A DNA stretch of 31,180 nucleotides from UBA2144 sp964506185 (GTDB lineage Bacteria; Patescibacteriota; Gracilibacteria; Peribacterales; Peribacteraceae). The DNA is taken from the NCBI GenBank assembly GCA_964506185.1, contig CAZDKL010000024.1:1-31180 (forward strand), written 5' to 3'. Both the position numbers and the translations under genes were made by a program. The first letter of the stretch is position 1, and each line of letters begins with the position of its first letter. The notes beneath the pieces were generated by a model. That model saw only the letters and a list, made by a program, of their open reading frames with translations. It searched no databases and was not told where the DNA came from. This document shows, piece after piece, positions 22,149-29,704 of the stretch.

Positions 22149-22538
22149 TTATGAAACGGTACAAAGTATTTCTCCTCCTACTTTCTTTTCACGAGCTTCC
22201 TTATCAGTTAATAGTCCTTGGCTTGTTGTAATAACGGCCATTCCAAAACCTCTCAGGACGGGCTTAAGTTCAGAAACATTCTGATACACCCTTCGTCCAG
22301 GTTTCGAAATGCGCTTGAGTTCTAGAACAGGCTTGTCTGGAACAAAACTAATTGTCATTTCCTTATGCGGATCATCTCCACTAACAACCACATCATTAAT
22401 CCATTCGTTATCGCGCAAAATTTCGCATAGCTGCTCTTTCATCCGCGACCATGGAACTCTGCATTCGCTGTGACGTGCTTTCTGCGCATTGCGCATTCTG
22501 GTTAGTAGATCGCCTATGGGATCGGTTACGTATGTCAT
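22149..22538 (-). CDS. rpsH: 30S ribosomal protein uS8 (S8)
   Basis: 129 residues. DPIGDLLTRMRNAQKARH near 6-23, RISKPGRRVY near 81-90 and the C-terminal GFGMAVITTSQGLLTDKEAR near 101-120 with GGEILCTVS at the end. uS8 binds 16S helix 21 and, in other bacteria, represses the spc operon by binding its mRNA near rplE; whether this occurs here cannot be seen. Confidence 0.97.
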   Translation of the reverse strand: MTYVTDPIGDLLTRMRNAQKARHSECRVPWSRMKEQLCEILRDNEWINDVVVSGDDPHKEMTISFVPDKPVLELKRISKPGRRVYQNVSELKPVLRGFGMAVITTSQGLLTDKEAREKKVGGEILCTVS

Positions 22539-22543
22539 AATTA

Positions 22544-22768
22544 TTACCAGGAAGATTTCTTAACACCGGGAATATGGCCTTCACAGGCCAACTCCCTGAA
22601 ACAAATTCGGCAAATTCCAAAGAAACGCATGTATCCATGACGCCTACCGCAAAGCTCGCAACGATTATATACGCGCGTGGGGAATTTGGGTTTTCGTCCC
22701 TCGGCTTTTGCTCTCAGGTAGGCCTGGAGTTTGGTTTTTTGCTTATGCTTTAGGGCTGTACGGGCCAT
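22544..22768 (-). CDS. rpsN: 30S ribosomal protein uS14 (S14), zinc-binding
   Basis: 74 residues: longer than the common 61-residue zinc type but with two CxxC pairs, CELC (37-40) and CRIC (53-56), and the hallmark GRRHGYMRFFGICRICFREL and ending GVKKSSW. The extra residues are in the N-terminal half (KHKQKTKLQAYLRAKAEGRK). Located between rplE and rpsH. Confidence 0.96.
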   Translation of the reverse strand: MARTALKHKQKTKLQAYLRAKAEGRKPKFPTRVYNRCELCGRRHGYMRFFGICRICFRELACEGHIPGVKKSSW

Positions 22769-22777
22769 AAGAAAAGA

Positions 22778-23512
22778 TTAGGAATTAGGGTTAGGATTAG
22801 ATTCAGGTGCGGATTCGGGTGCACTTCGACTTGGCTCAGTGCCTTCGGCGGGCTCGGATTCTTTTTCAGGTTCGGATTCTTTTTCCTCTTCTTCCGCCTC
22901 TTCCTTCGCGGCCTGCAATGCTTCTGCTTTCTCTTTTTTCTCCTTTTCATCGTCCGACTCCTTTGTAATCTTTTTGAAAGGCATCCCAATAGCTTTGAAC
23001 AAGGCACGAGCCTCATCATCGCTATCTGTTGTTGTGGTTATTTGAACTTGCAATCCGAAAATTTGTTTTGCATCCGGCAAAGGAACCTCCGGGAAAATGG
23101 AATGATCGCGAATGCCGATTGCGTAATTACCATGTCCGTCGAAGTTGGCAGTGACTCCGCGGAAGTCGCGGATGCGCGGCAAAGAGTAGCTGATCAAACG
23201 ATCCAGGAACTCTTCCATTTGCTTGCCCCTTAGAGTAACCATCGCACCTACAACCATGCCTTCCCTGGTTTTAAAATTGGAAATTGCAACGCGTGCCTTT
23301 GTTACAACGGGCTTTTGTCCCGTAATTTTTGCAAGCGAATCAACAATATATTCATGCATTTCTTTGCTATCCATTTTTGATTTGTTTATTCCAACATTCA
23401 CAACAACTTTCTCAATTTGCGGAAGTGCATGAGTGTTCTTGATTCCAAGATCTTTCTTCAAGTCTTTTGCAATTGGTCCTCTTAGCCGATCATGAAGTGA
23501 TGCATAAGCCAT
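22778..23512 (-). CDS. rplE: 50S ribosomal protein uL5 (L5) with long acidic tail
   Basis: 244 residues against about 180. Core: PQIEKVVVNVGINKSKMDSK near 31-50, TGQKPVVTKARVAISNFKTR near 69-88, LPRIRDFRGVTANFDGHGNY near 125-144, and FGLQVQITTTTDSDDEAR near 169-186. After about 187 comes an acidic, low-complexity tail rich in Glu, Lys, Pro and Ser, including EPAEGTEPSRSAPESAPES, partly encoded by a REP-like palindrome (22822-22843). The start overlaps the rplX stop by one base. uL5 binds 5S rRNA and bridges to uS13. Confidence 0.96.
   Translation of the reverse strand: MAYASLHDRLRGPIAKDLKKDLGIKNTHALPQIEKVVVNVGINKSKMDSKEMHEYIVDSLAKITGQKPVVTKARVAISNFKTREGMVVGAMVTLRGKQMEEFLDRLISYSLPRIRDFRGVTANFDGHGNYAIGIRDHSIFPEVPLPDAKQIFGLQVQITTTTDSDDEARALFKAIGMPFKKITKESDDEKEKKEKAEALQAAKEEAEEEEKESEPEKESEPAEGTEPSRSAPESAPESNPNPNS
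22822..22843. repeat. REP-like palindrome translated in the rplE tail
   Basis: The plus-strand segment containing CACTTCGACTTGGCTCAGTG is closely similar to the CACTTCGACAAGCTCAGTGCC-type repeat I recall from many bacterial genomes, and is partly self-complementary (GCACT/AGTGC). It lies in frame within the acidic C-terminal tail of uL5. Confidence 0.5.
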
Positions 23513-24114
23513 TATTCTCCGCGTTTGTGGGTAAAGGTATCAGGTGTTTTGCCCTGATCGGAAACCGGGCGATCATCTCTCTTTGAACTGTCTTTATCAT
23601 CAGACTCTTCCATTGCCTCCGCACCGAACTTAAGGCCTTTCCAGAATGCTTTTTTATCAGGAGAATCAACTCTTTCAGTTTTCTTCTCCTTCTTCTTTTT
23701 AACTTCTTTTGTCTCCTTTGTATCCTTCGTCTCCTTTTTATCCTCAACAGCTTTCTCCGAGGTTGCTGCTTTCTTCTCTTTTTCAAGCTCTTTCTTTTCC
23801 GGAACTTTACCGGCCTTAACCTCTTCACCACTCCTCTTAGCAATTCTCTTCTTTCCTTTTTCCGTGGTCTCGAAACCAATTCTGGTTCGCTTATTAGACT
23901 TAGGATCAACAAGCATTACATTGCTTGAGTCCAAAGAAGCCTCGTATTTGATGATCTGTCCCGGCCTATTTGCATTTCCACGAACATGCTTGGTACGCAT
24001 ATTGGCATCACTAACAACAAGTCGTCCGTTGTTTAGTACCCTGAGCACACGCCCGATTTTTCCTTTGTCTTTGCCGGTTATGACTACGACTTGATCGCCG
24101 CTTCTAATTTTCAT
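23512..24114 (-). CDS. rplX: 50S ribosomal protein uL24 (L24) with 100-residue tail
   Basis: 200 residues, about twice the usual ~103. The KOW-containing core (1-~95) shows KIRSGDQVVVITGKDKGKIG near 2-21 and VLRVLNNGRLVVSDANMRTK. The second half is a disordered Lys/Glu/Thr-rich tail (EVKAGKVPEKKELEKEKK, then KETKDTKETKEVKKKKEKK), then a less repetitive end. The start overlaps the rplN stop as ATGA. uL24 initiates 50S assembly; the tail could reach away from the surface. Confidence 0.96.
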   Translation of the reverse strand: MKIRSGDQVVVITGKDKGKIGRVLRVLNNGRLVVSDANMRTKHVRGNANRPGQIIKYEASLDSSNVMLVDPKSNKRTRIGFETTEKGKKRIAKRSGEEVKAGKVPEKKELEKEKKAATSEKAVEDKKETKDTKETKEVKKKKEKKTERVDSPDKKAFWKGLKFGAEAMEESDDKDSSKRDDRPVSDQGKTPDTFTHKRGE

Positions 24115-24479
24115 AACACATCAGGGGCAAGAGAAATAATCTTCTGGAATCCGCTAGCTCTAAGCTCTCTTGCAACGGGTCCGAATACGCGAGTTCCTTT
24201 TGGCAAACGATCTCCTCCTATAATGATGCATGCGTTGTCATCAAATCTTATCGCACTACCATCTTTTCTCTTTATCGGTTTCTTTGTACGCACTACAACC
24301 GCTTTTTCTATCGCTTTCTTTTTCACAATACCGCGTGGAGCAGCCTGTTTGACCGCAACCACCACAATATCTCCGACCGACGCATAGCGCCTGCGAGAAC
24401 CTCCCAAGACTTTGATGCACATTACCTTTTTTGCACCAGTATTATCAGCCACATTTAGAACGGTATTATCTTGGATCAT
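24111..24479 (-). CDS. rplN: 50S ribosomal protein uL14 (L14)
   Basis: 122 residues, normal. MIQDNTVLNVADNTGAKKVM at the start, VGDIVVVAVKQAAPRG near 36-51, VVVRTKKPIKRKDGSAIRFD near 61-80 and IFGPVARELR-like GPVARELRASGFQKIISLA at the end. Binds 23S and forms bridges to the 30S. Both ends share ATGA overlaps with neighbours. Confidence 0.97.
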   Translation of the reverse strand: MIQDNTVLNVADNTGAKKVMCIKVLGGSRRRYASVGDIVVVAVKQAAPRGIVKKKAIEKAVVVRTKKPIKRKDGSAIRFDDNACIIIGGDRLPKGTRVFGPVARELRASGFQKIISLAPDVL

Positions 24480-24883
24480 TTGGCGGCTTCTGGGGAATCT
24501 TGTAAATCTTCTTTATTCTTATTCTCTTCCTGACTTTCATTCTTTTCTTCGTCTTTTCCCTCACCCTCACCCTCCTCTTCCTCTTTCTTCTCACCATGAA
24601 TCGCCTCTTCAATTCCCTCTTCTTCTTTAATATCACTTACACGAGGAATACGTTCAACTACTTCCGTGACTTTAAATTTCTTTAGTTTGCTTATTGGCTT
24701 GCACTCGGTGATTACCACCGTGTCACCCTCAACTAAATCTTCAATTCCTTTGCTATCCGCCAGGAATTTTTTACTTCTTCGGAAGCGCTTTTTGTAAATT
24801 GGGTGGAATGCATGGCGATGTACAGTCACTGTCACAGTATCTGTCATCTTGGCCGATGTAATTATTCCCTTCTTTTTTCTCAT
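24476..24883 (-). CDS. rpsQ: 30S ribosomal protein uS17 (S17) with acidic tail
   Basis: 135 residues against about 85. OB-fold core: KGIITSAKMTDTVTVTVHRH near 5-24, HPIYKKRFRRSKKFLADSK near 27-45, EGDTVVITECKPISKLKKFK near 53-72. Tail from about 86 is strongly acidic (KKEEEEGEGEGKDEEKNESQ), ending SPEAAK. It overlaps both rplN and rpmC by four bases (ATGA). Confidence 0.95.
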   Translation of the reverse strand: MRKKKGIITSAKMTDTVTVTVHRHAFHPIYKKRFRRSKKFLADSKGIEDLVEGDTVVITECKPISKLKKFKVTEVVERIPRVSDIKEEEGIEEAIHGEKKEEEEGEGEGKDEEKNESQEENKNKEDLQDSPEAAK

Positions 24884-25140
24884 GATTTAGGAGTGGAAGA
24901 TTTTTCAGATTTTGCCTTCTTAGGCTCTGAACTGGAAGATTCACTTTGTTTCTCTTTTAACACTGTTTTCATTCTTGCCATTTGCTTCTTCTCTTTCTTG
25001 TACTTGGCTGAATCTTTCTCTTTGTTCATCTTTACACTTAGCCTGAGTTTTGCCACAACTGCAGATTGCTCCTTGATTTCTCTTAGGAGATCGTCTGTTG
25101 GCATGTTCTTAAGCTCTTTGATGGAAATCTTGGTAGCCAT
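24880..25140 (-). CDS. rpmC: 50S ribosomal protein uL29 (L29)
   Basis: 86 residues against about 65. Two-helix coiled-coil core: ISIKELKNMPTDDLLREIKE near 5-24 and LRLSVKMNKEKDSAKYKKEK near 32-51, continuing into a Ser/Lys-rich tail (about 65-86: SESSSSEPKKAKSEKSS). Near the exit tunnel. It overlaps rplP by one base and rpsQ by four. Confidence 0.94.
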   Translation of the reverse strand: MATKISIKELKNMPTDDLLREIKEQSAVVAKLRLSVKMNKEKDSAKYKKEKKQMARMKTVLKEKQSESSSSEPKKAKSEKSSTPKS

Positions 25141-25559
25141 TATCTAGAAATTTTGGTAACAACTTTCGTTTTAATGGGCAACTTGTGCCCAGCTAGAGTT
25201 AAAGCTTTTCTTGCAGCCTCCTCGGTAATTCCGTCCATCTCGAAAATAATCGCTCCAGACTTAACTGCAGTTCCAAAGTATTCTGGTGCACCTTTTCCAG
25301 ATCCCATCGGTACCTCTGCAGCTTTCTTTGTAACTGGAGTGTGCGGAAATATTCTAATCCATATCTTTCCTCCTCTCTGTACAGAATGAGTCATTGCTCT
25401 TCTGGCTGCTTCAATCTGCCTTGCCGTAATCTCTCCATTTGACTGAGCCTTTAATCCAACAAATCCGTAAGCAAGTTTGTGCCCACGGTATGCTTTACCA
25501 CTGAACGCCCCTCGGCGTCTGTGGTGCTTACGATGTTTTAGCTTTTTGGGCTCTAGCAT
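25140..25559 (-). CDS. rplP: 50S ribosomal protein uL16 (L16)
   Basis: 139 residues. Begins MLEPKKLKHRKHHRRRGAFS; motifs ITARQIEAARRAMTHSVQRG near 44-63, GKIWIRIFPHTPVTKKAAEV near 64-83, MGSGKGAPEYF near 85-95 and ALTLAGHKLPIKTKVV near 119-134. Binds near the A site. No added tail, unlike its neighbours. Starts two bases after rpsC ends. Confidence 0.97.
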   Translation of the reverse strand: MLEPKKLKHRKHHRRRGAFSGKAYRGHKLAYGFVGLKAQSNGEITARQIEAARRAMTHSVQRGGKIWIRIFPHTPVTKKAAEVPMGSGKGAPEYFGTAVKSGAIIFEMDGITEEAARKALTLAGHKLPIKTKVVTKISR

Positions 25560-25561
25560 GA

Positions 25562-26233
25562 TTAGGATTCAGTGTCGGATAAAGCAGTAGATTGAATATG
25601 TTCAACTTTCTTAAAGACCATTCCTTTATAGACCCATACTTGAACGCCAATCGTTCCATAAGTAGTGATCGCACTGCGTTTGGCGAACTGAACGTTCGCA
25701 CGCAGAGTCTGCAAAGGAATATTCCCATCTTTGAATAGTTCTGATCTTGCAATGTCCGCTCCATTCAAACGACCAGAGACTCTAATTTTTATTCCAACTG
25801 CGCCAGCCTGCATTGCTTTTTCCAACGACATCTTAGCTGCCCTTCTGTAAGGCATGCGCCTCTGAATCTGTCCCTGAATTGTTTCTGCAATAACTTCCGC
25901 ATCCGAATCGGGACTCCTTATCTCTTGAATATTTACTTCGAATGAACCTCCAAATTGCTTTTCTAGTTCCTTTCTTAGTTCTTCTATTGCCGCCCCCTGT
26001 TTTCCAATAATAACTCCCGGCTTGCTTGTGTGAATGGTAAGTGAAATCTTTTTGCTTCTATCAATATCAACTCCACTAACTCCGGCATCCTGAAACTTCT
26101 TTGTTATATACCTCCTAATTTTCATATCCTGTACGAACAATGTGCGGAATTTCTTTCCTGATGCAAACCAAGTACTGGGCCATGAATGTGTCATGCCTAG
26201 CCTTATGCCGTTGGGATTAACCTTTTGACCCAT
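25562..26233 (-). CDS. rpsC: 30S ribosomal protein uS3 (S3)
   Basis: 223 residues. MGQKVNPNGIRLGMTHSWPS at the start; KH domain with VIIGKQGAAIEELRKEL near 75-91; the C-terminal domain shows RRMPYRRAAKMSLEKAMQAG near 128-147, GRLNGADIARSE near 156-167 and TIGVQVWVYKG near 195-205. At the mRNA entry site. Overlaps rplV by one base. Confidence 0.97.
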   Translation of the reverse strand: MGQKVNPNGIRLGMTHSWPSTWFASGKKFRTLFVQDMKIRRYITKKFQDAGVSGVDIDRSKKISLTIHTSKPGVIIGKQGAAIEELRKELEKQFGGSFEVNIQEIRSPDSDAEVIAETIQGQIQRRMPYRRAAKMSLEKAMQAGAVGIKIRVSGRLNGADIARSELFKDGNIPLQTLRANVQFAKRSAITTYGTIGVQVWVYKGMVFKKVEHIQSTALSDTES

Positions 26234-26745
26234 TATTTTTTGGAGGTAGAAGATTTAGAAGATTTTTTGGAGTCAGCAGAAACCTTGGAAGCGGAGGCGG
26301 TTTTCTTTGTAGAACCTTTCTCTGACTTCGGCGAAGCTTTAGCTTTACTATCCTTTTTTACCTTTTCCTGAGGCTTTTGTGAAGGTTTTTCTTCCTTTTT
26401 CCCCAAACCCTCACCCGCACCCGATACCCCCAACGTTAGAGAAATATGACTTAGAAACTTCCTAATTGAACGCACCCTGCCTCTAGCCATAGGAATTCCT
26501 CTGTGATACGCCTGCGCCTGATTTACGATCAATGATTTAATTACAAGCCCATCAGGATTTTGATTTTCATTATTTTGCGCATTTGCCACTGCTGATTTAA
26601 GAAGTTGCTCAAGCATTCTCGCAGCCTTCTTGTTTGTCTTTTCAAGAATTTCTAGAGCTTCAGGCACGCTTTTGCCGCGTATCATCTTGGCAATCAGGTT
26701 TGCCTTCTTGGGAGCTATGCGCGTTGATTTTAGATGGGCTTTCAT
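26233..26745 (-). CDS. rplV: 50S ribosomal protein uL22 (L22) with basic tail
   Basis: 170 residues against about 110. Core: STRIAPKKANLIAKMIRGKS near 7-26, LLKSAVANAQNN near 47-58, and the beta-hairpin region with AYHRGIPMARGRVRSIRKFL near 79-98 that reaches into the exit tunnel. From about 112 comes a Lys/Ser-rich tail (QKVKKDSKAKASPKSEK-like, ending SSKSSTSKK), similar in composition and ending to that of bL17. Confidence 0.96.
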   Translation of the reverse strand: MKAHLKSTRIAPKKANLIAKMIRGKSVPEALEILEKTNKKAARMLEQLLKSAVANAQNNENQNPDGLVIKSLIVNQAQAYHRGIPMARGRVRSIRKFLSHISLTLGVSGAGEGLGKKEEKPSQKPQEKVKKDSKAKASPKSEKGSTKKTASASKVSADSKKSSKSSTSKK

Positions 26746-26757
26746 AATTATTTATTG

Positions 26758-27060
26758 TTATCCGGCTGGTTTAAATCCTGCTTTTGATTGAGCCTCCGCC
26801 ATTTTTCCTCCATGAGTTTTGAATTTTGTAGTCCATGCGAATTCACCAAGCTTGTGCCCTACCATCTGTTCCGTGATATATACGGGGATAAAATCCTTCC
26901 CATTGTGAACAGCAAAGGTAAACCCTACGAATTCCGGCGGAATGTCGCAGTCGCGCGCCCATGTTTTGATGATCTTCTTCTCTCCGGCTTCCATCATTTT
27001 CATAACTTTCTTGAGAAGTCTCTCGTCTACATAGGGGCCTTTTTTTAGTGATCTGGACAT
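26758..27060 (-). CDS. rpsS: 30S ribosomal protein uS19 (S19)
   Basis: 100 residues. SRSLKKGPYVDERLLKKV near 2-19, IIKTWARDCDIPPEFVG near 30-46 (DCDIPPEF replaces the more usual RSTIxPxF), TFAVHNGKDFIPVYITEQMV near 48-67, and GHKLGEFAWTTKFKTHGGK near 68-86. Located in the 30S head. Normal length. Confidence 0.97.
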   Translation of the reverse strand: MSRSLKKGPYVDERLLKKVMKMMEAGEKKIIKTWARDCDIPPEFVGFTFAVHNGKDFIPVYITEQMVGHKLGEFAWTTKFKTHGGKMAEAQSKAGFKPAG

Positions 27061-27077
27061 AATAGAGATAGTAAAAA

Positions 27078-27932
27078 TTAACGCTTGCGCTTCTTGCGCG
27101 TACGTCTGCGAATAACTAGATCATTTGAATACTTCTTAACTTTTCTTGTTTTAACTCCCAGAGCCTTCTTTCCCCAAGGTGTCTTTGGTCCTTTTTTCAT
27201 TCCAACTGGAGAGTGTCCTTCTCCTCCACCATGTGGATGGTCTGCAGCGTTCATAGATTTACCAAGAACTTGTGGTCGTTTACCAAGCCACCTCTGTCTT
27301 CCTGCCTTTCCGATTCTGACTAAATTATGCTCAGGATTGGAAACAGTTCCGATGGATGCAAAACAATTGCTTCTGACTTTGCGCGCTTCTCCGCTCGGAA
27401 GTTGAATCATAGCAAAATCTCCATCTATTCCCATCAGAGTTGCAGAGGTGCCGGCTGATCTGACAATCTGCCCTCCCTTTCCGGAAACCAATTCAACATT
27501 GTAAACCTTGTAACCGGAGGGAATGAACTTCAACTGCATTCTATTTCCAGTTTTTACTTTTGTTCTCTCTCCACATACGATTTGATCACCAACCACGAGG
27601 CCATCAGGTGCAATTATGTATCGCTTTTCACCATCAACATAATTAATCAAAGCGATTGAGGCAGAGCGGTTTGGATCGTACTCGAGTGAAGCAACTTTGC
27701 CGGGAATTCCCGCCTTGTCTGACCTTTTGAAATCAATACTTCTGTAAAGCCTCTTGTGCCCTCCTCCTCGATGTCGAACTGAGATTCGGCCCGAAGACTT
27801 GCTTCTGCCGGATAGGCTCTTTTTGCCCTTGGTTAAGCGCTTTTCCGGTCTCTTCTTGGTAAGATGATCAGTCGTCATGACAGTCATGCTTCGGCGTCCG
27901 GGGCTCGTTGGTTTTAGCTTCTTAATTGGCAT
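27078..27932 (-). CDS. rplB: 50S ribosomal protein uL2 (L2)
   Basis: 284 residues, usual size. RISVRHRGGGHKRLYR near 49-64, the OB/SH3-like fold in the middle, and the peptidyl-transferase-proximal motif MNAADHPHGGGEGHSPVG near 226-243 (family MNPVDHPHGGGEG; the central His is retained). Basic C-terminus RTRKKRKR. Separated by one base-step from rplW. Confidence 0.98.
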   Translation of the reverse strand: MPIKKLKPTSPGRRSMTVMTTDHLTKKRPEKRLTKGKKSLSGRSKSSGRISVRHRGGGHKRLYRSIDFKRSDKAGIPGKVASLEYDPNRSASIALINYVDGEKRYIIAPDGLVVGDQIVCGERTKVKTGNRMQLKFIPSGYKVYNVELVSGKGGQIVRSAGTSATLMGIDGDFAMIQLPSGEARKVRSNCFASIGTVSNPEHNLVRIGKAGRQRWLGKRPQVLGKSMNAADHPHGGGEGHSPVGMKKGPKTPWGKKALGVKTRKVKKYSNDLVIRRRTRKKRKR

Positions 27933-28226
27933 TTAAGTTTTAAAGGTAGCAATATCAAGCGGCTTACTCTTTGATTCCAAAGTAACCATAACTTTTTTGA
28001 ATGGATGTCTTTTTTCCATAACGCCTCCTCTGAATCTTCTGCTCTTTGCAGACACTCTCATTACTCTGACTGACGTCGCCTCAACATCGTAATATTTCTT
28101 GAGCGCAGCTTTTACATCGACCTTGGTGGCCTTTGGCGCGATTCTAAGAGTATACGTGCGTTGACTCTTCAAGCCTTCTGCCTTTTCGGTTACGACTTGG
28201 CCGATGATAACGCGTGATAGATCCAT
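27933..28226 (-). CDS. rplW: 50S ribosomal protein uL23 (L23)
   Basis: 97 residues. VIIGQVVTEKAEGLKSQRTY near 6-25, VDVKAALKKYYDVEATSVR near 36-54, and the C-terminal part with KRHPFKKVMVTL. uL23 is the docking site for trigger factor and SRP at the tunnel exit. Overlaps rplD by one base. Confidence 0.95.
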   Translation of the reverse strand: MDLSRVIIGQVVTEKAEGLKSQRTYTLRIAPKATKVDVKAALKKYYDVEATSVRVMRVSAKSRRFRGGVMEKRHPFKKVMVTLESKSKPLDIATFKT

Positions 28227-28963
28227 TACTTGGAAGTTTTGGGTGACGATTTAGAAACCTTTTCCTTCTTTTCTTCTTTCTTGCCCCCCGTAGCCTTGGC
28301 GGAGGAGGGTTTCTCTTTAACTTCTTTTTTCTCCTTCCTGGAGAACAACTCCTCCGCAACCTTAAGAGCATCAACAACAAACACAATATGCCATGCGCCA
28401 AGCACGTCCTCCGCATTAAGTCCGCTCACTTGTATAGATTTAACTTTTGGAATGTTCCTTGCGGACAAACTGAGTGCCTGATGATGTTGAGATGTTACAA
28501 AAAGAATCTTGCGGCCGATATCGACCGGAAGTTTCTCGAGCAGTTTCATCATGTCTTTTGTTTTAATTGTATCCGGATAATTTTCGAGTCCGATTATCTT
28601 TCCGTTCTTCGCCTGCATGGACAAGCATGATCTGAGTGCTGCCCATCTCATTTTCTTCGGCATATCCTTTCTGTAATTGGCATTCTTAAGCGGACCAAAA
28701 GCTTTGTTACCTCCTCTGAGCAGAGGGCTTCTGACCGATCCTCTTCGTGCACGGCCAGTTCCTTTTTGAGCGAATAATTTGCGCGTTGATCCCCGAATCT
28801 CTCCCCTTCCCTTTGTATGGGCAACAACAGTTCTGCGATTGCCTTGATGTCGAACAACCGCCTGGTGCATCAGCCCCTCATTAATTGGAGCTTCGAATAG
28901 CACCTTCGGCAATGTCGCCGTTCCTTTCTTTGTGCCTGTGGCAGTGTAAACATCGATAGTCAT
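28226..28963 (-). CDS. rplD: 50S ribosomal protein uL4 (L4) with repeat-derived tail
   Basis: 245 residues against about 205. Core: NEGLMHQAVVRHQGNRR near 28-44, KLFAQKGTGRARRGSVRSPL near 62-81, and GGNKAFGPLKNANYRKDMPK near 83-102; the globular part ends near 205. The tail (about 208-245) is Lys/Glu-rich and contains PSSAKATGG, encoded by a REP-like palindrome at 28284-28309. In E. coli L4 represses the S10 operon through its leader; a candidate leader exists upstream of rplC here. Confidence 0.96.
   Translation of the reverse strand: MTIDVYTATGTKKGTATLPKVLFEAPINEGLMHQAVVRHQGNRRTVVAHTKGRGEIRGSTRKLFAQKGTGRARRGSVRSPLLRGGNKAFGPLKNANYRKDMPKKMRWAALRSCLSMQAKNGKIIGLENYPDTIKTKDMMKLLEKLPVDIGRKILFVTSQHHQALSLSARNIPKVKSIQVSGLNAEDVLGAWHIVFVVDALKVAEELFSRKEKKEVKEKPSSAKATGGKKEEKKEKVSKSSPKTSK
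28284..28309. repeat. REP-like palindrome translated in the rplD tail
   Basis: The segment containing CGTAGCCTTGGCGGAGGAGG resembles the CCTCCGCCAAGGCTACGG-type repeat I recall from many bacterial genomes. On the coding strand it gives PSSAKATGG within the Lys/Glu-rich tail of uL4. Confidence 0.55.
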
Positions 28964-29580
28964 TATTCTTTGGATTCCGGGGAAGATTCGACTGTAACAA
29001 AAACTGTGGATCCGGTTGGACCCGGCACAGGACCTTTAACACAAATTACTCCTTTCTCCGAATCTGAAGCAAGCACTGGTCTTTTGTTCAAAGTGACTTT
29101 TTCGTTCCCCATTCGACCCGGCATCTTTTGTCCTTTTAGAACTCTTCCGGGAAACGCGCACATTCCAATCGATCCTCCTCTTCTGTGGCTATGCGAACCG
29201 TGTGTCTTTGGCCCGCCATGGAATCCGTGGCGCTTAATAACTCCCTGGAATCCTTTTCCTTTGCTTGTTCCGCTGACTGTAACCATGCTTTCGGCAGGAA
29301 TAGACTTTGCAGTAAGTTCGGTTCCGGGATCTAATCCTTCGAGAGATTCAACCTGCCATTCTTTTTGAACTTTGAATTTGGTGTGCTCCTTGCCTTTCCT
29401 TGTTTTCCATTTTTTTGGACCAATACCAAGAACAACCGCATTGTATCCGTCCTTCTCCTCGGTCTTTGTCCTTACTACAATGTTCGGTTCAATCTCCAAA
29501 TATGTAACAGGCACAGCCTCTCCCGTTTCAAGGAAGACACGCGACATGCCGGCTTTTTTTGCAATAAGACCTTTGCACAT
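28963..29580 (-). CDS. rplC: 50S ribosomal protein uL3 (L3), first gene of the superoperon
   Basis: 205 residues. LIAKKAGMSRVFLETGEAVP near 5-24, then the core with GTSKGKGFQGVIKRHGFHGG near 109-128 and THGSHSHRRGGSIGMCAFPG near 131-150, RVLKGQKMPGRMG near 151-163. Its start overlaps no upstream gene: the canonical first gene rpsJ (uS10) is not here. A promoter and folded leader lie upstream (29705-29734 and 29610-29685). Early 50S assembly protein near the peptidyl-transferase centre. Confidence 0.97.
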   Translation of the reverse strand: MCKGLIAKKAGMSRVFLETGEAVPVTYLEIEPNIVVRTKTEEKDGYNAVVLGIGPKKWKTRKGKEHTKFKVQKEWQVESLEGLDPGTELTAKSIPAESMVTVSGTSKGKGFQGVIKRHGFHGGPKTHGSHSHRRGGSIGMCAFPGRVLKGQKMPGRMGNEKVTLNKRPVLASDSEKGVICVKGPVPGPTGSTVFVTVESSPESKE

Positions 29581-29609
29581 ACTATTTAAACAGAATCTGA
29601 CACTTGGAG

Positions 29610-29685
29610 GTTCTTGAAGTCCGGGTTGTCATAAGACGCCGGACAGGAACACAAGATTGCCTTTAGCCAGAATGGCTTATCAGGC
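29610..29685 (-). promoter_or_regulatory. Candidate structured leader of the ribosomal superoperon
   Basis: In the ~118-base leader before rplC two hairpins are visible. Nearer the promoter, GCCT/AGGC (29682-29685 with 29659-29662) encloses AGCC/GGCT (29674-29677 with 29665-29668). Nearer rplC, GTTC/GAAC (29647-29650 with 29610-29613) encloses GTCCGG/CCGGAC (29639-29644 with 29619-29624) with an asymmetric internal loop and a 14-base loop. By analogy to S10-operon leaders, it could bind a ribosomal protein (uL4 or uL3) for autogenous control; not demonstrated. Confidence 0.5.
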
Positions 29686-29704
29686 TTCTCGCATCAGTAG
29701 GAGC

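Noticed and set aside
23490..23912. 140-codon Lys/Arg-rich frame overlapping rplX and rplE
   Set aside because: Alternative frame of the low-complexity uL24 tail; repetitive Lys/Arg codons arise from the same A-rich coding sequence.
7456..24882. UGA recoded as glycine (code 25)
   Set aside because: TGA terminates dprA, rpiB, rpmC, rpsQ and rplN at expected family lengths, four of them in ATGA overlaps, and no in-frame TGA needs reading through.
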